Source: Stenopsyche tienmushanensis
Lineage: Eukaryota > Arthropoda > Insecta > Trichoptera > Stenopsychidae
Reading direction: 5' to 3'
NCBI GenBank assembly: GCA_008973525.1
Contig: WACJ01000513.1
Span: 2,294,001-2,358,000, forward strand
Length of the DNA: 64,000 bases
In this document: positions 10,699-21,660 of the stretch, in pieces
How the letters are laid out: each line of letters starts with the position of its first letter
Numbering within the stretch: position 1 is the first letter of the stretch
Translations under genes and position numbers: made by a program
Notes under the pieces: model-generated
Seen by the model: the letters and a program-made list of their open reading frames with translations, nothing else
Database searches by the model: none
What the model was told of the DNA's origin: nothing

Positions 10699-11377
10699 AA
10701 TTCAAGCACCATGTGAAATCCGAGCTCCAACATGGCAAGCAGCACGACGACGATGACGACCTCACGGACGACGGTTGCAAGTCGGACGAGCACATGGGAC
10801 ATCATCACACCCATCAGCAGCACGGCCATGCCATGCTTCATCATCAGACGCAAGGCTACGCCATGAAGGACGAGATGAAGCCCGGCGTCTCGGACTGCGG
10901 CATACCCATCCCGGCGACGAAGCCCAAGATCTGGTCTCTCGCCGACACGGCCGCCTGCAAAACACCTCCTCCCAGCGTCGCCCAACACGCCTGGAGCGGT
11001 GGATACCAGCAGAACATGATGAACGTCAACATGAACATGGGGATGAACAGCTTCGCCCTGCCGAACTCGGGGACGAGTCCCGGTCCGAGGATGGCTCACA
11101 CTCGGTACGGAGGGTTCATCGGAGGACAATACCACAGCGGGGTTCAGGGAAACGGGCAAACGGCGGGGTTTTCGGAGGTCCAGACGGACACGCCGCCGCA
11201 GACGCCGCCCAGTATGAAGCTGCCGTGCATGGCGAACGAGCTGGTTGCAGCTCCTCCGCCCTTCGGCCCCAACGGTGGCAACAGTAGCTACGGATCTCCC
11301 GCCTACATGCGCCAGGACCCCGCCTATGCAGCGCACCACCACCCCACCGATGCCGCCTTCAAACCCTTCTACAAGAG
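10699..11377 (+). CDS. ara/caup: Iroquois-class homeobox gene, IRO-box exon
   Basis: This exon continues the homeodomain protein. It starts EFKHHVKSELQHGKQ after the acceptor at 10697-10698. It has an Asp run, a His-rich stretch (HMGHHHTHQQHGH) and then the hallmark IRO box, KPKIWSLADTAACKTPPP, a motif diagnostic of Iroquois proteins. Met/Asn-rich and Gly-rich low-complexity segments follow, then DTPPQTPPSMKLP, which looks like a proline-directed phosphorylation site cluster. The exon ends with AAFKPFYK. Donor GTCAGT at 11378 leaves the exon in phase 2. High GC, an open frame across the whole exon and exact phase agreement with 1911 support the model. The ATG at 10668 is in the intron and is not a start. 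The long minus-strand frame opposite (10695-11342) is a shadow. Confidence 0.94.
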
Positions 11378-11738
11378 GTCAGTCTCAAATCCAAACATCC
11401 AACTCGAATCAATGCGTAGAAGATGCGTTATCCCGACGGAATCCCATTGAAATTCAAAATTAATGCCACCATGTTAAATTTTCACAGATTAGAAGCGCCC
11501 CACGATCATATGCTCGGGATCGTGTATTACAATTATTCTTGGGATTACAAAAGTAAGAATATCACTGATTTGATGGTTTATTTTAAGCGACCGATAGATT
11601 TGCGTCCGGATAACACATCTCTACTGTTAAAAAAAGATCAATGACATAAATTCACATATCTTAAGCCGTCAAAGCATTATATGAAACAGTGTGACATTCA
11701 ATTTGGAGAATGAAAATATCTAATAATTTCTGTTTCAG

Positions 11739-11778
11739 TTCACAACATCTGAGCAACGGTTACGAGTTACCTATTTGA
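11739..11778 (+). CDS. ara/caup: Iroquois gene, probable terminal coding exon
   Basis: Acceptor TTTCTGTTTCAG ends at 11738. Joined in phase 2 to 11377, the exon reads SSQHLSNGYELPI and stops at TGA 11776-11778. The spliced coding length 1589-1911 plus 10699-11377 plus 11739-11778 is in frame throughout and gives 346 residues. The exon itself continues to 11800, where AG/GTAAGT is a near-perfect donor. So a further, untranslated exon should follow, probably the one at 20763. The stop is only 22 nt from that junction, too close to trigger nonsense-mediated decay under the usual 50-55 nt rule. The main alternative is that this exon is skipped. Confidence 0.6.
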
Positions 11779-12112
11779 GTCTGAACCGTTGTTAGATTAG
11801 GTAAGTCCTTAAAAACTTCATACAATTTCATATCAAACTACGATTTACAATGAGAAATAATATTTCGTTTTTAACGTGATATTCTATCACGATACGCCTA
11901 TGTATTAATTTAGCTAATTGAATGACAGAGATGCTATACCCGTTTTCCATTAATAAAATGGTTTTAATACAGCTCGACTGCTGATGAATATTGGTTATGA
12001 TATAGTTGACATAAATGCATTAACATAATAAATGTTAGGACGTACCGTATGAACGTTCGGAATACGCGGATGAGAATTAAAATTTTTATCACTCTGACAA
12101 AATATAATTTAT

Positions 12113-12480
12113 TCAATCAAAATAACCTCCATTAACAATAATCCAGGTATCCAGGAAGGTCTTCTCCTGGATATCCTTTAGAGACGATGTAACATGAGCT
12201 TGGATGGTTTCAACCAATGTTTCCCTTTCGGAACGTCTTTCAAGTGAGGGATCAAAATAAAAGTCTATGGAAGTAGGGAGGCTGGGGAATCGATGGGGTG
12301 CGGGATCCTGGCTAGGAAATCGTTGACAACGAAAACGCTGTGGTTTGGTGTGTTGTCGTGATGAAATTTCCATGCGTCCTTGTGCTCAAATCTTCTTGGC
12401 CCTCCTTGAACGACCTGTGCCATCGGATATGATTGTGATATGGACAAGCAATTCTTCCCAAAGGGCCGTTGAATTAATAG
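12113..12480 (-). pseudogene. Mariner-like transposase relic, catalytic C-terminal part
   Basis: On the minus strand WKFHHDNTPNHSVFVVNDFL carries the second catalytic Asp of mariner-type transposases (HHDNxPxH). After a deletion and frameshift the frame resumes with ETIQAHVTSSLKDIQEKTF and ends IIVNGGYFD, a typical C-terminus. The region holding the third Asp is garbled. This copy is dead. Confidence 0.7.
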
Positions 12481-12639
12481 AAACGTTTCGTTCGGATTCT
12501 CTGATAATTCGGATGTAACTTTTAAAAAGCACGTTTCAAAGCTAAGACCTCTCAATACAAAGCAGCAGGGAAGATTATAAATTGAGTTAAACATAAATGC
12601 TATATTCGCATATCCGCAAAAATCCACTTTTCTCTCAAG

Positions 12640-12770
12640 ACCGCGCAGCGTGAATAAAGCTTGTATATGATGCCCCATAATAGCGTTTTAAATGCAATCT
12701 CTTTTGGTAGCTGGTTTAGTTTTAAGTATGTAATTGATTCATGTGTCTTTCTATTATTTATTATGATTTC
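12640..12770 (+). repeat. Dispersed repeat D (CGCGCAGCGTGAATAAAG), copy 1
   Basis: Reads GACCGCGCAGCGTGAATAAA, then GCTTGTATATGATGCCCCAT, then AATAGCG and, 60 bp on, TTTTAAGTATGTAATTGATT. This is the same order as at 41836-41943 plus 42987-43020, where an hAT element interrupts it. About 40 bp present in other copies are missing after CTTGTATAT. Confidence 0.6.
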
Positions 12771-14244
12771 AAGAAAATCACCGACGATCTAAGAGGTACC
12801 GCATAGATGTTGATTTTCAACCAGAAGCGGATAAATTGCATTGTAATGTGATTGATGATTGATGTGATCACTCTCTATTCTATATTCTATGAAACGAAAT
12901 CGTTCAAATATTGTATTCATTTATGCGCCCCTAAACTCCGACTCTTCGTATGATATGCCCCAATATATTGGCAGATCGTTAAAGGCGGTGATAAATTTAA
13001 TTTATTCACAATCCATAGTCATTTTGATATGAATTATGGTATTTTTAAATGTCAAGCACGCCATGTTTTCGATCCCATATATAATATTAATCGTCTCTGT
13101 ACGTTTGAGTGACGCGTATTAATCATAGTCGCAATGGGCTAATTGCATTTGGCGCACTCGCACTCTAAAAACTATGCCGCGTATCTGCGATCGCCGATCT
13201 CCACAAGTATTCCATTCGGGAATTTATAATTAATATTTGCAAAGCAGGAATTTGTATAATTTATTGTATCGTCATTGAAATTAGTGACCACCGCGGATGT
13301 GTTTGCAAAATAAACATCACGTGGGCTCGGCCACTAGCATGATTAATGGCGAACATTAAGTGACTCGTGCTGGGTTCGCAATTTTCATACGATCGCGATT
13401 AGTTTGATTACAAAAAAGCTGTCCAAATGCTCAAATGTGATCATTTACGATGATCCATATAAATTTATTTTTGATTCATATTTCCAGTAAAATTCATAAT
13501 TATTGTGAGCTTCGGTAGTGAGGGGTTTTAATCGTGTGATTATCGGAGCTTATGAAGCTCAGTTTGATAAGTTTTGCATGGTTAATCGCTTTTTCATGTG
13601 GCATAATTTGCATATTAGTGAGGCTCAGCAATTTTTAACCATCGGGACGAATCCTGTCGCACCCAAAAAAAAAACCCAAAAAAATAGCTGTCATCAGCGG
13701 GTGTAATGAATACGTCTTCGACTCATTTCAACATCTCTCATTAGACTTTAGACACTTCATAAAAGTTTCTTTCGGTGAAACAAAAAGAGCCGAGACAATA
13801 AAAAAGCCGTGTTTCTGTTCGGACCTGCCGTGAAGTTATTATTTCCTGTTCTGTATTTAAGCAGGCTCCATTATTTTATTCCAGCCCGAAATAATAAAAA
13901 AAGACTTAAATAAATAAAACAAAAATAAAAAACGGTGTCAGATTTTTATATAAGTGGGCTTACATACCCGGTTTGTCCGGTTCGAGATTTTCGACGCGAT
14001 AAATCGTCTCCGTAACATTCTTGCATATTCATCACGCCATTTGATTCCAAGCGCTTATTCTGCTTCGGAATTGTGGACAAACATAAAATCATGCTTTTAG
14101 AAAGAAAAAAAAAAAAACAAATCATGCGATCGGCATTCATGAAATGGAATCACATTTATATCAAATACAGCGTGTCCGTGAGAACGCTACAAAAACTTTA
14201 TTTCAAAAAATAAATAATACAATACATTAAGAATATTTTCCCAG
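12771..14244. other. Unique intronic sequence
   Basis: No repeat recognised apart from homopolymer A runs near 13665 and 14107. Segment 12960-13420 has balanced composition and several ATTAAT/TTAATCA cores and could be regulatory. Short open frames here have no motifs. Confidence 0.4.
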
Positions 14245-14365
14245 ATTTTCAAATCAATCGGATTAAAACTCTAAGAAAGACAACCTTTGGGAATTTGGTT
14301 AATTTAAAGTCGACCGGCTGGAAGTGTCGCATTTTAAATCGCTTTTATCTCAAATTTCTTCTAGA
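14245..14365 (+). repeat. Dispersed repeat pair member
   Basis: TCAAATCAATCGGATTAAAACTC-type sequence followed by AATCGCTTTTATCTCAAAT recurs in the same order and spacing at about 62295-62400. No terminal structure or coding is seen. Confidence 0.4.
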
Positions 14366-14797
14366 TAAAATTTAATAATAAACTAGATTACAACTTATTT
14401 TACAAATTGTTCTCATCTGCGAACAGAAAATATTTCCACTTTCGATTATTAACTCTTTCAGAGCAGAATTATTTTTTTCATCCGATGGTTTTTGTAAATT
14501 CCATGTGTCTAAAGTATAATAAGGAGAATATTAAAAAAATACATTTATGTCTACAATTGTGCACGCCAGGTCTGAAAGGGTTAAATTACTTTTAAGTTAC
14601 TTTTTTTTAGGGGTTTCCGACAATCAAATCTCAACTTTTCAACATGTTAAAATGAAAATTTTATTGTTTAAATGTTGCTTTTTATATCCTTTTTTGATGC
14701 TTTGAAACCCAAAGCGAATAGATTGGATCAATCATCGCTTGAACGAGACTTCTTAGATCATAGAATGAGTTGATTTTAAATGGGAATCGTGTATTAT

Positions 14798-15800
14798 ATA
14801 AAATGAGAACACTATTGATATAGTGGTTGCTTTATGTTACGCATAAATACACATACAGTCAACCCTCTTATAGCGTTTTTTACATAAACAACGCGCGTAT
14901 TAAGGGGGGAAACCAGTTTTTTAGAGGCGGATTTTTTAGTGTTTTTCGTGATTTTTTTTTAACAGGGAAAGAATAGTTATAATTTGTTTAAACTTTGAGA
15001 ATATCTTATTAATACTTTTAAGTACATCTGATTTTTTTAAAAATTCATTTCCGCTGGAAATATCAGAGTTATAAGTTTCTGTAAATGGAAGGTCGCCTTC
15101 AGAGTTTGCTATTGGCGGGAATCATAAAAGTCACAATTTTTATTAAAAATCAATACAATATTTTGATTATATTAAGAATATATAATCAGTTTTGATTTAA
15201 AAAAATACGTATTTTTGGAGTGTTTTAACAAAATGTTACGATTTTTACCATTCTTTTGCACCGTTTTTGCAATAAAAATCACACTTTAAACAATAATATT
15301 TTCCCAGAATTAGCTATATGTTCATTAGAATTAAGTATAAAATCTTTATACAAATATTTAAAAGAATTGATTAAGAACTTTTGGCGTTTGAAAGACGCGT
15401 TTGAAAGTACCCCGTACTAATTGTCGCGTATTCCAGCATCGATTTGCGTTCACTATAATGCTCATAACATCGGAAAAAATGGGAATTTTGTTGTGAAATT
15501 TTGAAAACATATTCTTGAATAGTTTTAGTAATAGTTTTGAAATAAAAAAATTAAAAAAAAACGATTTTTCAAACCGTCTAAACTGGTTTCCCCCCTTAAT
15601 CGCTTGCACTTGTTAACAAACTAAACACGTATACATTTTGTTTCTATAGCGCGGTCCCTCTCTCGACGCTATAGAAGGGTTGACTGTACAGCAGAGGCGA
15701 TGCGGCGCATGCGCATAACGTCTCTATTATGTATACGATGTATATCTTTCTTGATTAAATGCCACTTGGAGTTTTTATTGAGAAACTTGAGAATTTCATT
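14798..15800 (+). repeat. Dispersed repeat C, interrupted by a pogo element
   Basis: The left part (AGTGGTTGCTTTATGTTACG, up to 14855) and the right part (GCAGAGGCGATGCGGCGCATG, from 15690) together match the uninterrupted copy at 40140-40390 (TAGTGGTTGCTTTATGCTAT, then AGTAGAGGCGATGTTGCGCA). The pogo-type element 14856-15686 sits exactly between them. Confidence 0.65.
14856..15686. mobile_element. Non-autonomous pogo/Tigger-type element
   Basis: The ends are CAGTCAACCCTCTTATAGCG and, inverted, CGCTATAGAAGGGTTGACTG, classic pogo/Tigger terminal repeats. TA is present on both sides (14854-14855 and 15687-15688). The 831 bp interior is A/T-rich with no transposase. It has internal near-inverted phrases, GGGGGGAAACCAGTTT and AAACTGGTTTCCCCCC, near the two ends. 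It is therefore a deletion derivative or MITE. Part of its right interior recurs at 17930-17960. Confidence 0.88.
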
Positions 15801-15831
15801 TACATGGTTTTTCCATAGTAAATGTATTTTA

Positions 15832-15890
15832 AAAATGACCCAAAATGATTGATTTACGAGCACAATCGCTTAACCACGGGATTTAAAAAT
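15832..15890 (-). repeat. tRNA-like SINE head, copy 2
   Basis: On the minus strand TCCCGTGGTTAAGCGATTGT resembles an A box, and CTCGTAAATCAATCATTTTG matches the middle of the copy at 56660-56750. The B box has decayed. Not a functional tRNA. Confidence 0.45.
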
Positions 15891-16107
15891 TAAGCTGTAT
15901 TTGTGTAATATATAAAAAGTGTTATGTGTATACATACAATAAAATACTACAAATGCTTCTCCCTTTCTTTTCAACCAATTATTGCCGTTGACGTTCAAGC
16001 CAATATGCCTTACCACATTTATGTAAATTTACTTACTTTACCGATTTCATTCTTTTTATAAAGAATAAATGTTCAAATATTTGCATAACATAATGCAAGG
16101 ATCGATT

Positions 16108-16345
16108 TTAACTCTTTACGGTCCGCGCCCGCATTAACGCTTGATGAGAATGGCCTAACATTAGTTTGAAATTCGTACAATTCAAGTAAAAAATAATATT
16201 TTTTTGCATTTCATCATGCCGGTAAACGCACCCACAGATTGAAAACCACTGTTATGTTTGAATATATCGATGCATTAAGGTATTTCGTTTTAAAGAATTA
16301 TATCCATTTTACGAAAATACTTTCGCGAATTTGTGAAAGTGTTAA
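16108..16345. mobile_element. TTAA-flanked MITE, piggyBac-like, copy 2
   Basis: Ends TTAACTCTTTACGGTCC and GTGAAAGTGTTAA bound 238 bp. It shares GATTGAAAACCACTGTTATG and ATATCGATGCATT with copy 1 at 726-959. No coding capacity. A third, reversed copy probably ends at 26982 (ACTGTAAAGTGTTAA). Confidence 0.55.
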
Positions 16346-17361
16346 TTATAAAAATATAAAAAAGTTTTGGTGACTTTGCCTCGTATCCATGACACAGTTG
16401 TTAGCATGTGCTATATAAAGTTGAAAACGGAGGGTCTCCAACACCTGGAGCCCTTATGATTCAAAGGTCTCAGGAAGTGGAGAGGCGCTATATGTTAATA
16501 TGGAAGCCGTTATTCCAACAAATTCAAACTGTCCGTTTGCGGAAAAAATGCATTTCGACGCCGAAAAATTCAAGATTGCCACGATTTTATCAGATTTGCG
16601 CGACGCGATCGTGGATGAATGAGTGTGTGTTATACCGATGCGGATGGCATTGCATTGAAATTCGCAAATCAAGGCTGTCAGGCGGAGCGATCGCGGTGTT
16701 AAAATGCATTTTTTCATACTGCACATGCACAATTTTAGCTGTCAACGACGTTGTATTACAAGCGGGCTGAGGTGGCGTCGACAACGACCCGACGATAAAA
16801 ATACATCATACAGTTTATTGGTCCTCCGGGTGGATGGGTGTCGAGGCATTATTTTTTTGTCCACGATGTTATGGGGTTATAATCAGGCCGTGGAATCGAA
16901 CGGAGGATACCCGTTTTCTAAGTTAGTTACTCTGAATGAAAACAAGTTTGGAGGTGCGCTATCAAAATGTGTTTTCATTAATGAGCCAGCCCATTCATGG
17001 AGTCATCCATTCACGTACAGCATCCTCCCGCGCCCACCCGGAGGACCAGTTCCCTCAACTTCCCCTGAATATATTACCGGGCCGCGAGGACCGGGGCCCC
17101 AATTTATACCGGTCATTAAATCCGACGAAACACAACCGTCTCCGATTTTTATTCATAAAATCCGAAATGAGGCACTTCAACACCTCGGCGCTGAAGGACT
17201 TAATAAATTCGTCGTCTTTATGCCGTCCGATCCAATTGCCAATAGCAAAACGCTCAAATTTTGATGCGATCTTCGACGAGATAGATGCTCGTCCCGTGCT
17301 TGCATCATCGACGACGGAAAAGATACATTCGTATGCAATATTCGATGAGTGGACATAAATT
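16346..17361. other. Unique intronic sequence with long overlapping open frames
   Basis: Balanced composition from 16400 to 17350. A 186-codon plus-strand frame (16704-17264) and a 140-codon frame (16936-17358) overlap in different phases. Neither has recognisable domains, so I do not call a gene. A segment near 17030 (CGCGCCCACCCGGAGGACC) is unusually GC-rich. Confidence 0.35.
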
Positions 17362-17919
17362 TGACGAGCAAAGACACATGAGGACTGGCGTTATCATGAT
17401 GAAAAACAACGCCTCGTCTGTTCGCTAATTCTGGCCGTTTTCTGGCAATTGCATCCTTTAGATTGTCTAGTTGGAAGCAATATTTTTTTGAATTGAATTG
17501 ATCGTTTCAACTTGTTGAAGTAGCTCAAAATAAACTACCCCCTTCCAGTCCCACCAAATGCATAGCAAAACTTTTTTTGGATGTAGACCAGGTTTAGCTA
17601 CAGTTAAAGCTTCTGTACCCTTGGTCCAAGAGTGTTTACGTTGGATATTCTCATAGAGTATCCAAATTTCATCTCCAGTGACTCTTCAAAAATGGTTGTC
17701 TATTATGTCGTTGGAGAAGAAGATCGCATGTCAGTTCATGAGTAAGTCACACATTTAAAGGAATGATGTGGTCCAATTTTGTCAGATGATTATGGACGGA
17801 TGTTCGTGGAATTTATAACTTGTTAGCTATTTCGCGAACAGTATATCGCGGGTTTTCTTCAATCATGGCTATGATTAGATCTGTGTTCATTTGCGAAAGA
17901 AACTTATGGGACAACCTAA
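17362..17919 (-). mobile_element. Mariner copy C (truncated, same family as 63082-63996)
   Basis: The right end, CGAAAGAAACTTATGGGACA then ACCTAA, is the mariner terminal repeat, followed by TA. On the minus strand it encodes pieces of the transposase catalytic region, including the HHDN segment around 17390 and the GDEIW region around 17680, with frameshifts. The terminal repeat is joined directly to the middle of the helix-turn-helix coding part, as in the 63 kb copy. The 3' third of the element is missing at the left border. Confidence 0.85.
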
Positions 17920-20089
17920 TACTCGCACTTGTTAACAATCTAAATACGTACAAATTTTGTATGAATGCTCAACTTTCTAGAGCAGCTTTCTGTCGATGAA
18001 ATGTGTATGATCGAGTGATCCAGAGAGAGTATGCACGCACACGGTTCGGGTAGCGCTTTGTTTACAATGCCGTGCTTGTATTTATGATGTCCATGCCCTC
18101 TGACTCGATATGATGATATTTGATCGGGTCAATCAAAAATTGTTTTAAATTTGAGATGCATGGCATCAGTGAACGTTCAAGCGTCACTCCCAAGCCCCCA
18201 GGGCGACGAAGCTCTCGCAGTCTGCTGTCGTCTCGTAGTCTGCTGCTCCGGCGTGTCTTCTAGCAGAAAGGTCGAGGCAGGTGAGGTGGCGACGAATAAT
18301 TAGTGGGCTGCATCTCAGGTAGTTCGAGGGCAGTCCGCGAAATCTGACGACGAGGAGTGTCGCCGTCCGAAAGGGCGGACAGATCTGATCTCGCTTCATT
18401 TGTCACTGTCAGCGAGGTGGCGATAGCGGGAATTAACCGCGACCCGTCAGGCCTGTCCAACTCCGGCCATTATTTATATTTAATGCGTAAACTTTCAAGG
18501 GCGCACATTATAAACCACATTTCAAAAAATGCGGCCCTTCATAAATCCCCCCCGGGCGTGTTCAAAATTTGTGCCGCCTGGATATTCAGACAAATACATT
18601 TACACGAAATGTATGATATAACAACGCGTTTATATCCAACAATTGCCTATGCGCATATGAGCCTGCATATATACGACACGCTCACTCTGGTGGCCCGCAG
18701 CGTGTATAAATATATGATGGTTGTCGAATTTGTGCTTGAAAAGTTGGTCACACCTGTCACAACGTGTGACCTAAGTAAAACAGGTATTCAATCTCATTTG
18801 GAAGAGCGTTCCTTTTAAGAGGCTCCGTGGCATCTGCCGAAAAAACACATTTTCATTCATTTCGATTTTTTTCGTCCTCTTGCGAGGACCCCAGATCCTC
18901 TCGGCCATCTGATGTAGGCGACCACAAAAAAGGGCAATCAATTCCCATTGCGGGAATGGGGCCTCTTCTAAGATTCATTTCTACTTTTCCGAGAAACGCA
19001 CACACCAGACTTGTGTCCTGATAAAATGAGCGACATGCTTTTTGAACGCCCGATTTACTTCCATTTGGGCGTTTCTTTTAAATATTTAATTTAATAATAA
19101 TGCATAGCGTCATTCCTTATGGGATGCGCATCCAAAATGTGGTCGATTCTTATTCACAAGGCCGAAAATTCATGCTCGTTTTATTCATAAATCCCTCTGA
19201 TTCAATTAATTCGTAAATATCAAGGACCCGAGTGGAATATATTCAGACGTTTCTCTAAGTAGATCAATAGCGATAATTTAGCGCAGGTGTATTGTTGGGT
19301 GACAGTTCAGAAGCCCTTTGTAAAACATCATGAATAATACATTCCGTAAGAGGGGTTAATGGTTAACCTTTAAATATGCTAAGAGGCTTAAGGATTCTCA
19401 AATGTGTACTATTAAATGGCACCTGCTATGAATTTTTTATTGTAACGTTTTGACAGCTCGGCGCGGTCCGTTTATGAGATTAACCGTTTCGATAATCGCT
19501 CCTTACAACGGCTCGTCATGACGCCGTGTCGGTGCTCGCCAAAAGTAATGTCGTCTGCGAAACAATTTCAAGCGAAAATTCGAAATCAATTGTTCAACAT
19601 GGCGTTCTTGCGACGCGATTAGATCAGATCATTGCCGCGTATTGGGCGCCAAATCCATTATTTTCGCATGACATCGTTTAATTTCAATTTGTGTGTTTGT
19701 GTATACTCGGAATTTAACACTCAATGCCCCGCCGAATTCGGGCGATTTTTTACACAAAAATGCTCATATTTTTTTTTGTATCAATGCTAATTTAACAAAA
19801 TAAAAAATATAATAAAGCTTATAGTATACTACATTTATATATGAAATAATTGATTCATAAATAAATATATATAATTGAAAAAAACGATGATTTATTTACA
19901 TTTTTGTCTGAAGAAAAATTAAATCCGTTGTAATTTTTTAAATATATATATCAATTCAAAAAAATCGTCAATATTGAGAGCATGCTGAATAAATTTATAG
20001 CCAATGTTGCTTCTAACCCTTTGGCTGCTATTATGTATTTGGATAGACGGAAATTTGTTCGCTATTAAAATTTGATTGTTTGAAGTTAT
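17920..20089. other. Intronic sequence, mostly unique
   Basis: 17930-17960 (CACTTGTTAACAATCTAAAT) resembles the interior of the pogo element near 15610-15640. From 18180 to 18480 there is a GC-rich block with frames on both strands but no motif. 18357-18818 is an open frame of 153 codons without recognisable domain. 19440-19700 is a balanced block that could be regulatory. No gene is called. Confidence 0.35.
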
Positions 20090-20562
20090 ACGCTAGTAAA
20101 ATGTAAGGGGTAAAAAAAGGCGTAACCTGGTTGACACGATTTCAACACATTCGATCGTCTAAAATAAAACTTATTTAAAGATTCTCTATTAATAAATATG
20201 TCGCTATAGTACCTACCTCATAAAAATAAAAAAAATGATTTATCGCCAAATGGTGATTATTTAAAAAAAAAATTAAAAAATCATTTTTCGCTCTGTATTT
20301 TTACAGTTTAATATTTTTTTTTAATAGTTAAAAAATATATTTTTATATAAATCTGGTAGATGCGATAGATAAATATATATAAAAGGTTTTTAATAAATTT
20401 GAAGTAAATTGCTTCATTACAACTTGAGATATTATGTCAACCGTGTTGAAAAATTGCGTTTTAAGATTTCATTCTGGTAGGATCGGCTTTATTGCCGCGT
20501 TACTAAAATAGCTATAACTCCGTAAATAATTGAAATTTTTTAAATTCTTGTTAAGAGTATAT
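20090..20562 (+). repeat. AT-rich repeat A, copy 3
   Basis: Leader AATGTAAGGGGTAAAAAAAG, then CTGGTTGACACGATTTCAAC at about 20130. The inverted motif ATATTATGTCAACCGTGTTG is at about 20430 and the tail GCCGCGTTACTAAAATAG follows. It lies just upstream of the 20763 exon. Confidence 0.75.
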
Positions 20563-20762
20563 TCTATAAGATCGCACTTAAATTATTTTGAAGTCATAAA
20601 TAGCCTCACAATCGGCGATATATCGTATTTCAGCACTCTTAATATTGATGACGCTCAATTAACGCGCAAATCTAATTGCGCCGGATGATAACGAATTGCT
20701 TAAACAATAATATATTTCAAATTTATATTTAAATAATGAAAAATTTGTATTGCTTGTTTCAG

Positions 20763-21214
20763 ATCGACACTTTCATCTCCGATGAGCCTTACACACTGCA
20801 TTGACTGGACCATTTTAACACACGAGGCGTTTTCGAATAAGGACATCGGCAGGACGAAGACCGTCGAGATATATTAAAGATTTTAAATATATAATTGTAA
20901 AAAAAAAGTAATCAAATATAATTAAATGATTTTCTTTTGATTTCTCTCTATAAGTAATATGAATAGATGACATGTGCAATTCATCAATTGTTATTAAAGA
21001 TAATACTGAAATCGTAGAAGGTCATATATTATTTAATTAAGTATTTCAGTATTCACAGAGTTATTTTTTATTGTCATATTTATAATGTACACTGTTTTTT
21101 TTTTAATATTATGGTTAATTTTTAAAAAATTTGCTTAAATAAAATGATTGATTGTTCAACGTATTTGACGAGGTGTTTGTAAAAAGTATATGCCATTTAA
21201 AAAGCGATGTATCC

Positions 21215-21249
<35 letters not shown>

Positions 21250-21660
21250 TATATATAATTAATTTTAAGTTAAAGGACAGAAATTTACGTATATATAGTA
21301 TATAAAAAATGTAATTTGAAATATACATATATATATATATATAAGTTTTTTTTAATTTAATTATAAAAATGATACGTAAAATCGGCTTCTGGTCGTATGT
21401 GAAGTGATTTACTTGGATAACAATAAATTATGTAGAATTTGACATAGAGATAATTTTTAATATGGAATGTTATGTCCGATAAATCGGTGATGTATTTGTT
21501 ATAATCAAAGTTCGTATTTGGTTAGAACGCGCTTTTACTAGCTGAAACTGGTTTATACTGGACGATAGCTAGATAAACATGTTTGGGGGAATTTATTCAA
21601 TTAAATACAAATTCATAAAAATGTGTTGTGACAACCCTGAACAATAAATGACACATAAAT
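20763..21660 (+). other. ara/caup: Iroquois 3' exon: probable 3' UTR or alternative C-terminal exon
   Basis: Acceptor TTGCTTGTTTCAG ends at 20762. As the partner of the donor at 11801 the exon would be entirely 3' untranslated. Spliced instead to 11377 it stays open for 38 codons (starting RSTLSSPMSLTHCIDW) to TAA at 20875-20877. The first 110 bases are distinctly richer in G and C than what follows. The rest is very A/T-rich with a TA repeat and AATAAA hexamers near 21422 and 21643, either of which could be the polyadenylation signal. The 3' end given is a guess. Confidence 0.45.
21216..21247. repeat. (TA)n microsatellite
   Basis: About 16 uninterrupted TA units, with a second shorter TA run near 21328-21342. 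Confidence 0.95.

Larger units (their letters stand above)
11801..20762 (+). other. Iroquois 3' intron of about 9 kb
   Basis: It runs from donor GTAAGT at 11801 to acceptor TTGCTTGTTTCAG at 20762. It is packed with transposon relics (12.1, 12.6, 14.9-15.7, 15.8, 16.1, 17.4 and 20.1 kb), listed separately. I see nothing in 11801-12110. The intron call depends on the 20763 exon being real. Confidence 0.5.

Noticed and set aside
10695..11342. 215-codon minus-strand frame opposite the IRO-box exon
   Set aside because: It is a shadow of the GC-rich, codon-biased plus-strand exon; rich in R and V with no domain.
16704..17358. Overlapping 186- and 140-codon frames as a gene
   Set aside because: Two overlapping phases are both open, which suggests chance in a balanced-composition block. 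No domain is recognisable.
21216..21247. TATA-rich promoter
   Set aside because: Plain (TA)n microsatellite in a probable 3' UTR.
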